64,000 bases of DNA from Shinella daejeonensis (lineage in GTDB: Bacteria; Pseudomonadota; Alphaproteobacteria; Rhizobiales; Rhizobiaceae), in assembly GCF_024281235.1 (NCBI RefSeq), contig NZ_JAHWXY010000002.1, positions 775,826 to 839,825 on the forward strand, in the 5' to 3' direction. The number at the start of each line of letters is the position of its first letter. Positions within the stretch are counted from its first letter, which is position 1. A model generated the notes under the pieces. That model saw only the letters and a program-made list of their open reading frames with translations, made no database searches and was not told the origin of the DNA. The translations under genes and the position numbers were made by a program. Shown piece by piece: positions 7,175-13,567 of the stretch.

Positions 7175-8029
7175 TCAGCCCCCGTTATACGGTTCGAGCT
7201 TCGCATACGCCCGGTCGCGTATGGCGAACGCCGTGTCGATCATGTCGGCATGACCAGCACTTTCCAGCACCGCCGGCGCGTCGTAGTCGCTCCAGATCTC
7301 GGCAGCCGAGGCGGAATCCTTCGCCGTCGCCAGCGAGGTCTCCAGTTCTTCGAGAAACCCGCCGAGGTCGAAATCGGTTTCGGTCGGCTGCTCTTCCGTC
7401 GGCGGATCGGCCTCGATGACCTTGGCGGTCGGCGGCGCGGGTGGGGCCGGAGGCTTCGGAGGGGTAGGGCGCTCTGCGGGTGTGATGTCGCGCGCCTCGG
7501 CGATTTTGGAGCCCTCATCTTCGTCGTAGATCCCGGCAAATCCAAACGCGTATCGTGCCGCCTGAATCATCGCTTTGTGACGAAGCATCCGATGCTTCAT
7601 CTTCCACGGATCGGTGCTGCGCACGCATTCCGACAGGTACTCTGTGACTTCAACCGGGCGGCTGCGGTCCTTGCGGAAAATCCGGCAGGTGCATGAGACG
7701 AGGCTCTTGGCGTCGTCGTGGTCGAAATCGAACTCGACGCCATCGAACTGCGGGTGTGAGTTGATCAGGTTCACCCAACCATCGATCGACACGATGGGGA
7801 CGATGCCACCGCCCTTCGCAGGAAAGGCGTAAATCTCCTTCAGGATCGGATCGAGATCGTACTTGCTCGCCACCAGCATCAGGGCGGCGAACTGCTCGTT
7901 TGTGTGGTTCGCTGGCATGACGGTCGCGCGGACGGTCTTGGCGAACTGTTCGGGGTCCATGTTCCGCTGCGATGCCATCATGGTGATGAGCGACGGGCGG
8001 AGCTGTTCGACTTTGGCGACGGCGTTCAT
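7175..8029 (-). CDS. bet: RecT/Bet-family single-strand annealing protein
   Basis: 284 residues from ATG 8029 (MNAVAKVEQLRP), preceded by AAAAAGAGGGC. Conserved RecT/Bet parts: TNEQFAALMLVASKYDLDPI, KGGGIVPIVSIDGWVNLIN, KMKHRMLRHKAMIQAARYAFG, followed by a Pro-rich linker and acidic tail (about residues 185-284). Such proteins anneal complementary single strands during phage recombination. No partner 5'-3' exonuclease (YqaJ/Exo) is seen nearby. Confidence 0.9.
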   Translation of the reverse strand: MNAVAKVEQLRPSLITMMASQRNMDPEQFAKTVRATVMPANHTNEQFAALMLVASKYDLDPILKEIYAFPAKGGGIVPIVSIDGWVNLINSHPQFDGVEFDFDHDDAKSLVSCTCRIFRKDRSRPVEVTEYLSECVRSTDPWKMKHRMLRHKAMIQAARYAFGFAGIYDEDEGSKIAEARDITPAERPTPPKPPAPPAPPTAKVIEADPPTEEQPTETDFDLGGFLEELETSLATAKDSASAAEIWSDYDAPAVLESAGHADMIDTAFAIRDRAYAKLEPYNGG

Positions 8030-8031
8030 GA

Positions 8032-8508
8032 TTATGCGGCCCTCTTTTTGAAGTGCTTGCGAAGGGGATGGGTGAGTGCGTCTTCGGCTGTCATGCCGCG
8101 ATCGATGCGCGTGGCGACCATTTTCCGGTTGAGACCAAGGCGCTTGCATGCCTCGGTAAGGCTGAGGCTTTCGCCGTCCACCATCACCCGTCGCGTGACG
8201 TCGCGGTTGGATACCTGCTTGGCCCGGGTCGCCCATCGGCAATTCTCCGGGCTGTAGTGACCGTCGTTGTCGATCCGGTCGATGGTCATGCCTTTCGGGC
8301 GCGACCCCATGTCCAGCAAGAAGCATTCAAACCCGGAGGTGACACCGTCACCATGGACCCAGCGATCACAAACGGTGATGCCGCGACCGCCGTACCGAGC
8401 ATAATGCTCGGTCTTCGGGTTGAGGCACCGCTGCTTCATGTCGAGCCAGCATTGATATTCTGGCGTTCTCCGATCGGTGAAGCTGTGCCCATGAGTGACG
8501 CGAGGCAT
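8032..8508 (-). CDS. HNH-like phage DNA-binding endonuclease
   Basis: 158 residues. PEYQCWLDMKQRCLNP, YGGRGITVCDRW and MTIDRIDNDGHYSPENCRWA form a pattern common in small free-standing phage endonucleases related to HNH homing enzymes. The C-terminal part (LSLTEACKRLGLNRKMVATR) is a helix-turn-helix. Catalysis is not proven by sequence. It sits between recT and a 328-residue gene and could be a mobile insertion. Confidence 0.7.
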   Translation of the reverse strand: MPRVTHGHSFTDRRTPEYQCWLDMKQRCLNPKTEHYARYGGRGITVCDRWVHGDGVTSGFECFLLDMGSRPKGMTIDRIDNDGHYSPENCRWATRAKQVSNRDVTRRVMVDGESLSLTEACKRLGLNRKMVATRIDRGMTAEDALTHPLRKHFKKRAA

Positions 8509-9494
8509 CAGACGGCCCTCTTCTCTTCCACCTTCTCGACGCCGGCCAGTTCGATACCGGCCTTGATGGTCCGGTTGGCGAGTTGGTCGATAACGGCCTT
8601 AAGGTCGGGATGATTGGCATCCAGAAGCGCCAGAGCGGCGGCGCGGTAGTCCGTCACCCGGGCAGACACGAATGTCCGCAATGACACTTTCGCTCCGGTC
8701 CTTCCGGCGCTTGCGTTGCGCTCAACAGCTCGCTTGTCTGCCTCTGCCGCCTGACGCAGCAATTCCGCGCTCTCCATCTCGGCCTTTTGGTCGCTTTCTG
8801 CTGATTTTCGAGCGGCTTCCTCGGCCTGACGGCGTAACTCCGCTGCTTCCTGCGCTGCCTTACGTGCTCGCTCCTCCTCCGCGCGTCTCTGCGCGATGAG
8901 GAAAGGCTCGACATGGAGTTTCAGAGCCGTTGCAAGGTCTTTCGCCTCGGCAATAGGGCCGCGCCACTTGTTGTCGACTTCCCGACTGGCGACAAGGTGC
9001 GGTTCCTTCTCGTCGGCGCGAAGATTGTCGGCGCGTTTGGCAAGGTCAGAAAGACGCTTCGACCAAATACCGGCTTTGTTCGCGGCCTCCTGAGTTTCCA
9101 CCGGAGACGCCAAGAATTCCCGCGCCATCTCCTTTTCGCCAGCAAGCTCAAGGTTGATGGCGTCGAGCGGGTCTCTTGACCCGCTGTTGTGCCCGATAGC
9201 GGGTGCCGGAGGCTCGTCGTCCCACCCGCCGCCATTGATAGCCTTCTCCCATGCCTCGACAGTCACAGGATGCGTCCGGCAGAAGTTCCAGAGATCACCA
9301 ACATCATCGACCATCTTGTCGCCGCGGCGGCCAAGCCATTCACCGTCATCGCCGCGCCACAGCGCAACAGGCTCCCACTGTCCACCCTTGAACCGGGTGC
9401 GATAGTATCCCTGCTGCGGCTCTCCCTCGTGCATCGGGCCGAAATTGCCTTCGAGGGCGGCTTGCCACCAAGCCCAAGCGTTATCGGTAGACAT
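8508..9494 (-). CDS. Hypothetical coiled-coil early protein (328 aa)
   Basis: The N-terminal 90 residues have a Trp-rich domain (QGYYRTRFKGGQWEPVALWR) found at the start of several rhizobial phage proteins. A long coiled coil spans about residues 195-265 (Ala/Glu/Arg-rich). The C-terminus VTDYRAAALALLDANHPDLKA is also recurrent in phage proteins. Function unknown; position suggests DNA metabolism. Confidence 0.65.
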   Translation of the reverse strand: MSTDNAWAWWQAALEGNFGPMHEGEPQQGYYRTRFKGGQWEPVALWRGDDGEWLGRRGDKMVDDVGDLWNFCRTHPVTVEAWEKAINGGGWDDEPPAPAIGHNSGSRDPLDAINLELAGEKEMAREFLASPVETQEAANKAGIWSKRLSDLAKRADNLRADEKEPHLVASREVDNKWRGPIAEAKDLATALKLHVEPFLIAQRRAEEERARKAAQEAAELRRQAEEAARKSAESDQKAEMESAELLRQAAEADKRAVERNASAGRTGAKVSLRTFVSARVTDYRAAALALLDANHPDLKAVIDQLANRTIKAGIELAGVEKVEEKRAV

Positions 9495-9653
9495 TCAAAC
9501 TCTCCCTTCGATTTCATAAGCCCGCGCAACACGCGGAAAGCTCTCACTCGCAACAGCGATCACACCGGCAACGACGACAGCAAAAGCAATCAGGCAAAGA
9601 CAAAGGTCTCTGGTCGTCGTGCCGTAGAGGGTGGGTAGGTCGGGGCGTGACAT
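9495..9653 (-). CDS. Small membrane protein (52 aa)
   Basis: Start at ATG 9653 (MSRPDLPTLYG), two bases after the upstream stop. One transmembrane helix (LCLCLIAFAVVVAGVIAVA). Tightly packed between neighbours. Role unknown. Confidence 0.55.
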   Translation of the reverse strand: MSRPDLPTLYGTTTRDLCLCLIAFAVVVAGVIAVASESFPRVARAYEIEGRV

Positions 9654-9655
9654 GG

Positions 9656-10045
9656 TCAGCGCCCGAACTGCTGGCGGTGGTTGAGTGTGCCGTGGCTGCG
9701 CCGCGTGAAGGCAAGACCGTTCTCGACGGTGAAGTCCGAACACCAGTCATCCCATGCCTGCGAGGACAGGACGTAGGCCGGGAGTTGGTCTTCATCCTCC
9801 GGCGACCCCTTGAAGGTCGTCAGCCACTCGGCGGCGAAATCCTCGGTAACGTCCTCGGCCGTCAGGGTATCGAGGTCGAAGCGCAGGTAGGCCGAGGCGT
9901 TATCTGCGGTCAGGCGCGTTACGGCGTGACGGACGGTTTCGTGAACCTTGCCGTGCGTGTCGCCTTCCTCGAAGTAGGTCCCCGTGGAAATCACGAGCTT
10001 GATCAGGATCGTCTCGCGAGAAGTGCAGAACTGAGTGCGGTGCAT
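9656..10045 (-). CDS. Hypothetical early phage protein (129 aa)
   Basis: ATG 10045 (MHRTQFCTSRETILIKL) is preferred because GGAGG lies 5 bases upstream; the longer frame starts inside that site. Soluble, acidic, with HGKVHETVRHAVTRLTADN and a C-terminal SSQAWDDWCSDF. No family recognised. Confidence 0.6.
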   Translation of the reverse strand: MHRTQFCTSRETILIKLVISTGTYFEEGDTHGKVHETVRHAVTRLTADNASAYLRFDLDTLTAEDVTEDFAAEWLTTFKGSPEDEDQLPAYVLSSQAWDDWCSDFTVENGLAFTRRSHGTLNHRQQFGR

Positions 10046-10104
10046 TTCAACCTCCATGATCTCTTTCGATATCGCCTCCGGTGGGGAGGCGATGCCGAAG
10101 GGGA

Positions 10105-10743
10105 TCACGTTGTGATTCTTTCGAGGGCTTCGAGGAAGCGCTTCTTCTCGGCGGCGAGGAAAGACTTGTGGCTGGCCTCGATAGCGGAGCGGACCTCGAC
10201 AATGGCCGAGTTCGTCGCCTTTTCGATCTCACGCTTGAAAGCCGTCTCCATGTACTTCTCAACGAGGAACTGGATGCGGCTCTTGTCGTGGTATCCAGAG
10301 CGATCGGTTGTCTTTCCCATGCCGTCGACACGCTCGGCGAGATACTGGCGACCCGTCAGGCCAATGAACTCGCGCATAGTGACCGGTGTGGCTTCGGGCT
10401 TGCTGTAACCGAACTTCGGAAGGATGGGCTGGTCGATGATTTCAGCCGTCACAGCTTCAAGCGCCTTGTCAGCCTTGGCCGTGACGAGGGTAATCGTCTT
10501 AGCCTCGATCTCCTTCGCCAGTCGGTCGTTCCCGAACTTTCCGACGAGTTGTTGGGCGGCTGCTTCAATGATCAGCGTTTCCATGTCACGCAGGGTGTAG
10601 TCGCGCATGGACACGTGAAACTCGATGCCCTTGCCTTCCGCGTCCTTCGTCGCGACCATGTCGGTATCGACATCCTGCGGCTCGGTCTGTCCGTCCCATT
10701 CACGCTCGGCAATCTCGTGCGTGCTGACGATCTCGTTCGCCAT
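10105..10743 (-). CDS. First gene of leftward operon, unknown (212 aa)
   Basis: Start at ATG 10743 (MANEIVSTHEIAE) with AGGAG and AGGAA upstream. Contains MRDYTLRDMETLIIEAAAQQLVG and a basic, coiled-coil C-terminus (SHKSFLAAEKKRFLEAL). It follows the repressor-controlled promoter at 10784-10811 and is conserved-looking but unassigned. A nucleic-acid role is only a guess from charge. Confidence 0.6.
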   Translation of the reverse strand: MANEIVSTHEIAEREWDGQTEPQDVDTDMVATKDAEGKGIEFHVSMRDYTLRDMETLIIEAAAQQLVGKFGNDRLAKEIEAKTITLVTAKADKALEAVTAEIIDQPILPKFGYSKPEATPVTMREFIGLTGRQYLAERVDGMGKTTDRSGYHDKSRIQFLVEKYMETAFKREIEKATNSAIVEVRSAIEASHKSFLAAEKKRFLEALERITT

Positions 10744-10783
10744 TTCCTTGCTCCTCATCACCTGTGTTTGTGGGTGTGAGGAG

Positions 10784-10811
10784 AGAATACACGCCATAGC
10801 GTGCACGTCAA
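10784..10811 (-). promoter_or_regulatory. Leftward early promoter (PL-like)
   Basis: On the minus strand TTGACG (10806-10811), a 16-bp spacer and TATTCT (10784-10789) give a sigma70-type promoter directed at the gene starting at 10743. Operator O1 fills the spacer, so repressor binding would block RNA polymerase. Confidence 0.75.
10788..10805. promoter_or_regulatory. Repressor operator O1
   Basis: 18-bp near-palindrome TACACGCCATAGCGTGCA. It matches operators at 10819, 12656 and 12680, with the right half GCGTGCA identical in all four. Confidence 0.75.
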
Positions 10812-10818
10812 GCATTAA

Positions 10819-10836
10819 TTCACGCGAAAGCGTGCA
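10819..10836. promoter_or_regulatory. Repressor operator O2
   Basis: 18-bp site TTCACGCGAAAGCGTGCA, 31 bp (about three helical turns) from O1, upstream of the -35 of the leftward promoter. Side-by-side repressor binding on one DNA face is possible. Confidence 0.75.
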
Positions 10837-10881
10837 TCAAGATTGCCCCCGCCACCAAACCTGCTAGAATCACCAACGCAA

Positions 10882-10909
10882 GAAGCCCCCGGAGGGTACC
10901 GAGGGCTTC
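10882..10909. terminator. Hairpin, terminator-like
   Basis: GAAGCCC...GGGCTTC stem around GGTACC. On the minus strand it is followed by TTG rather than a T-run, so termination strength is uncertain. It lies between the PL operators and the toxin gene. Confidence 0.4.
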
Positions 10910-10938
10910 GAGGTCAGAGAGCACTTTCAGGATGGCAG

Positions 10939-10975
10939 CGAGCAGGCGGTTGGGAATGACCGACGCGCCTGCTCG
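10939..10975. other. 10-bp stem hairpin
   Basis: CGAGCAGGCG pairs perfectly with CGCCTGCTCG across a 17-nt loop. No T-tract on either side. Could be a protein-binding or RNA element; the surrounding 10840-11150 holds no gene. Confidence 0.45.
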
Positions 10976-11015
10976 CAAAAATCAAATGGAATTTTTCTCA
11001 GGGCATAAACAGAAA

Positions 11016-11039
11016 AGCCCTGCCGGTTAGGGCAGGGCT
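11016..11039 (-). terminator. Terminator after toxin gene
   Basis: AGCCCTGCC pairs with GGCAGGGCT over a 6-nt loop; on the minus strand the stem is followed by TTTCTGTTT. It closes the minus-strand toxin transcript ending at 11154. Confidence 0.7.
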
Positions 11040-11153
11040 CTATCTGACACCACAATTAGCTTGGCTTCGCACATGTGGTGGCCCTTGCGGGACTTAAATC
11101 CCGGATATCTCCGGGGCCACCCCCAATATGGGGATTCGTCACAAAAAGTCAAA

Positions 11154-11558
11154 TTACATCCCCAGAGAGTGGCGGATGCAGGCTCGGATTTCTTCGATCT
11201 TCTCGGGTGGCAACACACGCACATCGTAGATACGTTGACCGGCGTTGTCCTTTCCTCGGTCCAAGAGTTTTAGCCGATGGAATGCAACGCACATCAGCAT
11301 GTCTGCCTTAATCCACATGCGGCCCGCATTGTACGGGAAGGGCAGCGGCGGGTCTAGATCCAGGACACAGTTGTATGGCTGCATTGGGTTTGGGGCTGTC
11401 GTGCTCAACGGTACAATAGTGCAGAGCTTGTCCCTGCCGGACAGCTTCGGAGACATTACGATCGCGGGCCGACGCTTGCGCATTTCAGGAATGCGGAACC
11501 CATCGTTCAAGTCAACGCGCAGAATAGTGCCAACCTGTGGGTGAGAAAGAAGACTCAT
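11154..11558 (-). CDS. MazF/PemK-like toxin
   Basis: 134 residues. The N-terminus has VGTILRVDL and a KRRPAIVMSP strand, then CTIVPLST and, near residue 82, WIKADMLMCVAFHRLKLL, the order of the PemK/MazF endoribonuclease barrel (R-P-x-V-V, P-x-T/S, and K/D near the second half). Toxins of this fold cleave mRNA. It lies 40 bp downstream of a small basic/acidic gene that may be its antitoxin, and upstream of a terminator. Confidence 0.75.
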   Translation of the reverse strand: MSLLSHPQVGTILRVDLNDGFRIPEMRKRRPAIVMSPKLSGRDKLCTIVPLSTTAPNPMQPYNCVLDLDPPLPFPYNAGRMWIKADMLMCVAFHRLKLLDRGKDNAGQRIYDVRVLPPEKIEEIRACIRHSLGM

Positions 11559-11598
11559 GCCAGCAATGTTATCAACCGGGCCTAATTCCGCAAGCCGC

Positions 11599-11793
11599 TC
11601 AGATGGTCGGCCCTTCAGCTTTCACCCTTTCCCATTCCTCCGGCGAAAGCGCTGCTTTCAGCACCACGTCCACCTCCGGCAACAGGCTTTCCCACATAGG
11701 GCGGCCTTCGAACTTCGTGTTCTCGGGCAGCCCTCTCGACGTGCATAGGGCGCGGGCGGCGCGTTCGCGGGGAGGCTTGGGGGCTCTTGGCAT
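11599..11793 (-). CDS. Small partner of MazF-like toxin, putative antitoxin (64 aa)
   Basis: Start at ATG 11793 (MPRAPKPPRERAARA). A Pro/Arg-rich head is followed by an acidic tail (LPEVDVVLKAALSPEEWERV). This is not a standard MazE or PemI sequence. The pairing with the downstream toxin is inferred from order and the 40-bp gap only. Confidence 0.5.
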   Translation of the reverse strand: MPRAPKPPRERAARALCTSRGLPENTKFEGRPMWESLLPEVDVVLKAALSPEEWERVKAEGPTI

Positions 11794-11914
11794 AAGGCTT
11801 TCCTCTCGTAGCCACGATACCTTGATTCCCTGCCAGCACAACAGATTGCCCCGCGTATGGGTAGCATCGGCAAGACCTAGTAGCCGTATGCGCGTGGGAC
11901 TGGATTCCTAAAAT

Positions 11915-11929
11915 GTTCTTGTTCCGTTC
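11915..11929 (+). promoter_or_regulatory. LexA (SOS) box GTTC-N7-GTTC
   Basis: GTTCTTGTTCCGTTC is an exact match to the alphaproteobacterial LexA box, a direct repeat of GTTC spaced by seven. It lies 43-57 bp before the gene at 11973 and overlaps a plausible -35 (TTGTTC). It suggests that the two plus-strand genes next to the repressor are switched on by DNA damage. Confidence 0.7.
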
Positions 11930-11972
11930 TCTTTTCCGAGTCATCATGGGCTTAGAAAAAGGGAGAATGAAC

Positions 11973-12224
11973 ATGGCATTGTTTTTCGTGGTCCAGTCCT
12001 TCTCGCCGGCCAAGCGCGGCGCGATGAAAGCCGACGTGCCGGTGCAGGCAACCAGTATGATGCACGCAAGGCGTATGGCCGAGCGCCTGGCACAGCAGAA
12101 GCCGATGGTCTTTGCCACCGTTATCGATGCGGATCCCGAGGCGGGAGATTACGGAGATCCAAAGCTGATCTTTGCGCACGGCGAGGATCTGCCGGAAGAG
12201 ATCATGGGAATGGAAAAGGTTTAA
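11973..12224 (+). CDS. SOS-controlled small protein, unknown (83 aa)
   Basis: Start at ATG 11973 (MALFFVVQSFSPAKRG) with GGGAG seven bases upstream; ATG 11967 is possible. Compact alpha/beta-looking protein with QATSMMHARRMAERLAQQKP. First gene after the LexA box and 12 bp before the 51-residue gene that runs into the repressor gene. A role in induction (antirepressor or relay) is an inference from position. Confidence 0.65.
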   Translation: MALFFVVQSFSPAKRGAMKADVPVQATSMMHARRMAERLAQQKPMVFATVIDADPEAGDYGDPKLIFAHGEDLPEEIMGMEKV

Positions 12225-12236
12225 AGAGGGGGCGAA

Positions 12237-12392
12237 ATGAGCGAGGCCTTTAGGCTCTTCGATTGCTGGTATCGTCTTCCGCCACAGGAGCGCCTGGCGA
12301 TTGTGCATCTAATGAAGGAGACCCTAAGGAAGCAAGGGCTTCCCGCACCACCTTCTTCCCTTGATCGTCGAGAGAAAGAGCGAGGCGAATAA
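12237..12392 (+). CDS. 51-aa gene overlapping repressor 3' end, candidate antirepressor
   Basis: ATG 12237 has GAGGGGGCGAA upstream; stop at 12392. The product begins MSEAFRLFDCWYRLPPQER, a helical, amphipathic sequence, and ends in a charged tail. It overlaps the last 47 codons of the repressor on the opposite strand. It lies in the same LexA-box operon as 11973, the arrangement expected of an SOS-induced antirepressor for a repressor that RecA cannot cleave. Function is inferred. Confidence 0.6.
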   Translation: MSEAFRLFDCWYRLPPQERLAIVHLMKETLRKQGLPAPPSSLDRREKERGE

Positions 12393-12621
12393 AAGCCTCC
12401 GCTTCCGGGGTGAGCTTCATCCCGGAGGTCACATAAAGAGTTGCGGTCGATCCCAGCACGTCAAGCACAGAAGCAAGCTTCGGGAATGAGGGATCTTTCC
12501 CATCCTTAAACATCTGAGATAGGAAATTTGGGCCAGTTCCGGCCTTCAGGCTAATGGCGCGCAGGCTGCGCCCATCTGCCTTCAACATCTCTTCTAGCCG
12601 GTCTTTCCACCCCTCAATCAT
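12250..12621 (-). CDS. XRE-family phage repressor without peptidase domain
   Basis: 123 residues. The helix-turn-helix is at about 18-60 (LRAISLKAGTGPNFLSQMF, then PSFPKLASVLDVLG). The C-terminal half is acidic and Pro/Ser-rich, with no S24 Ser-Lys autopeptidase motifs, so RecA-driven self-cleavage is not expected. It faces the rightward operon across operators O3 and O4, and is the likely CI-type repressor of both early promoters. Lysogeny control is inferred from location. Confidence 0.82.
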   Translation of the reverse strand: MIEGWKDRLEEMLKADGRSLRAISLKAGTGPNFLSQMFKDGKDPSFPKLASVLDVLGSTATLYVTSGMKLTPEAEAFIRLALSLDDQGKKVVREALASLGSPSLDAQSPGAPVAEDDTSNRRA

Positions 12622-12655
12622 GCTGGGTTTCTAGCATTCCGAGCGATAGTTGGCT

Positions 12656-12673
12656 CGAACGTTATAGCGTGCA
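12656..12673. promoter_or_regulatory. Repressor operator O3
   Basis: CGAACGTTATAGCGTGCA, the most degenerate of the four sites; the left half is weak and the right half GCGTGCA perfect. It lies between the repressor start and the rightward promoter, 24 bp from O4, a position suited to autoregulation. Confidence 0.65.
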
Positions 12674-12701
12674 TTGACATACACGCGAAAGCGTGCAAAA
12701 T
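12674..12701 (+). promoter_or_regulatory. Rightward early promoter (PR-like)
   Basis: TTGACA (12674-12679), 16-bp spacer, CAAAAT (12696-12701). Expected transcription start about 12708, next to the ATG at 12709, with no ribosome site between, so the first message is probably leaderless. Confidence 0.7.
12680..12697. promoter_or_regulatory. Repressor operator O4
   Basis: TACACGCGAAAGCGTGCA fills the spacer of the rightward promoter exactly as O1 does at the leftward one. Confidence 0.75.
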
Positions 12702-12708
12702 CGCCTGC

Positions 12709-12924
12709 ATGACCAACGACCTGCTTTTAGACATCGAGAAATTCATCGAGCTGGAGAAAATCGGCGAACACCGATTTGGCATCCTGGCAGCGAACAATGG
12801 CCGCCTCGTTGAGAGGTTGCGTTCTGGTGGGAGGGTTTGGCCCGAAACGGCCGAGCAGGTGAAGGGCTTCATGGCCAGCCGCCGCCCCGACATCTTCGCC
12901 CCCTCCAAGGAGGAGACGAGATGA
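12709..12924 (+). CDS. Cro-position DNA-binding protein (71 aa)
   Basis: First gene of the rightward operon, probably read from a leaderless message. The sequence ILAANNGRLVERLRSGGRVWPETAEQVKGFM is a recurrent small phage regulator pattern with a helix-turn-helix shape. Position opposite the repressor is that of Cro. The family is not certain. Confidence 0.65.
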   Translation: MTNDLLLDIEKFIELEKIGEHRFGILAANNGRLVERLRSGGRVWPETAEQVKGFMASRRPDIFAPSKEETR

Positions 12925-13187
12925 GCGCCGACGCACACAGCATTCCCGAATTGACCAACGCCATGAAGGCCGCTCTCAAGTGGCTCTGCAACCGCAATGC
13001 CGATGGCGTGTTCGATAAGCACCAAGTTCTCACCGCCGCTGGCGAGCGTGCCCCCGTGATGCGTTCGACGTGGTCGAGGCTCGAACGTGCAGGGATGGTC
13101 GAGCGATATCTCAGCAATCGGCGGATGAGAGTGACAGCTTCTGGTCATGCGATCGACCTCCGCGACATACGGGAGTCACAGCCATGA
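12921..13187 (+). CDS. Small winged-helix-like protein (88 aa)
   Basis: ATG 12921 (MSADAHSIPELT) overlaps the previous stop as ATGA. Residues 20-80 (VFDKHQVLTAAGERAPVMRS, then WSRLERAGMVERY) read as a winged helix. Its first 23 bases recur almost unchanged at 13184. Confidence 0.6.
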   Translation: MSADAHSIPELTNAMKAALKWLCNRNADGVFDKHQVLTAAGERAPVMRSTWSRLERAGMVERYLSNRRMRVTASGHAIDLRDIRESQP

Positions 13188-13267
13188 GCGCCGACGCACA
13201 CAGCATCGCTGACGATCAGGTCCGCTCCGCCTTCCAGTGCTGGAAGAACCTCGAAGAGAGGTTTTAG
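13184..13267 (+). CDS. 27-aa ORF sharing the MSADAHSI start
   Basis: ATG 13184 overlaps the previous stop as ATGA; product MSADAHSIADDQVRSAFQCW plus seven residues. Either a true micro-protein or the remnant of a duplicated copy of the gene at 12921. Confidence 0.4.
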   Translation: MSADAHSIADDQVRSAFQCWKNLEERF

Positions 13268-13270
13268 CCG

Positions 13271-13564
13271 ATGCGTGACTTTGACACTCCGGCCGAGTTC
13301 GCTCAGCGAATGAAAAACCATGACGCCGATGTGCGCAGTCTCGTCGGTCGCCTCGTTTCGATCGAAGAGCGAATGGATGAGCAAAACCGGTTGAAGAGCC
13401 TCGTTTTTGCCGAGGCGCGCGTGGCGAACATCGATATCGCGGCTTTGAAGGCGGTCGTCCGCATCAACCGATCGCTCTCGTACAGCAACTCTACTGATCT
13501 CGAAGGGCTCACTGGTGAAGTGAAGCGATACCTCGATCTCATCAACACGAAGCCGGGAGCGTAA
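13271..13564 (+). CDS. Hypothetical protein (97 aa)
   Basis: Helical, charged protein (FAQRMKNHDADVRSLVGRL ... EERMDEQNRL). Three bases after the micro-ORF and four before the GapR-ParB gene. No family recognised. Confidence 0.55.
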   Translation: MRDFDTPAEFAQRMKNHDADVRSLVGRLVSIEERMDEQNRLKSLVFAEARVANIDIAALKAVVRINRSLSYSNSTDLEGLTGEVKRYLDLINTKPGA

Positions 13565-13567
13565 CCA

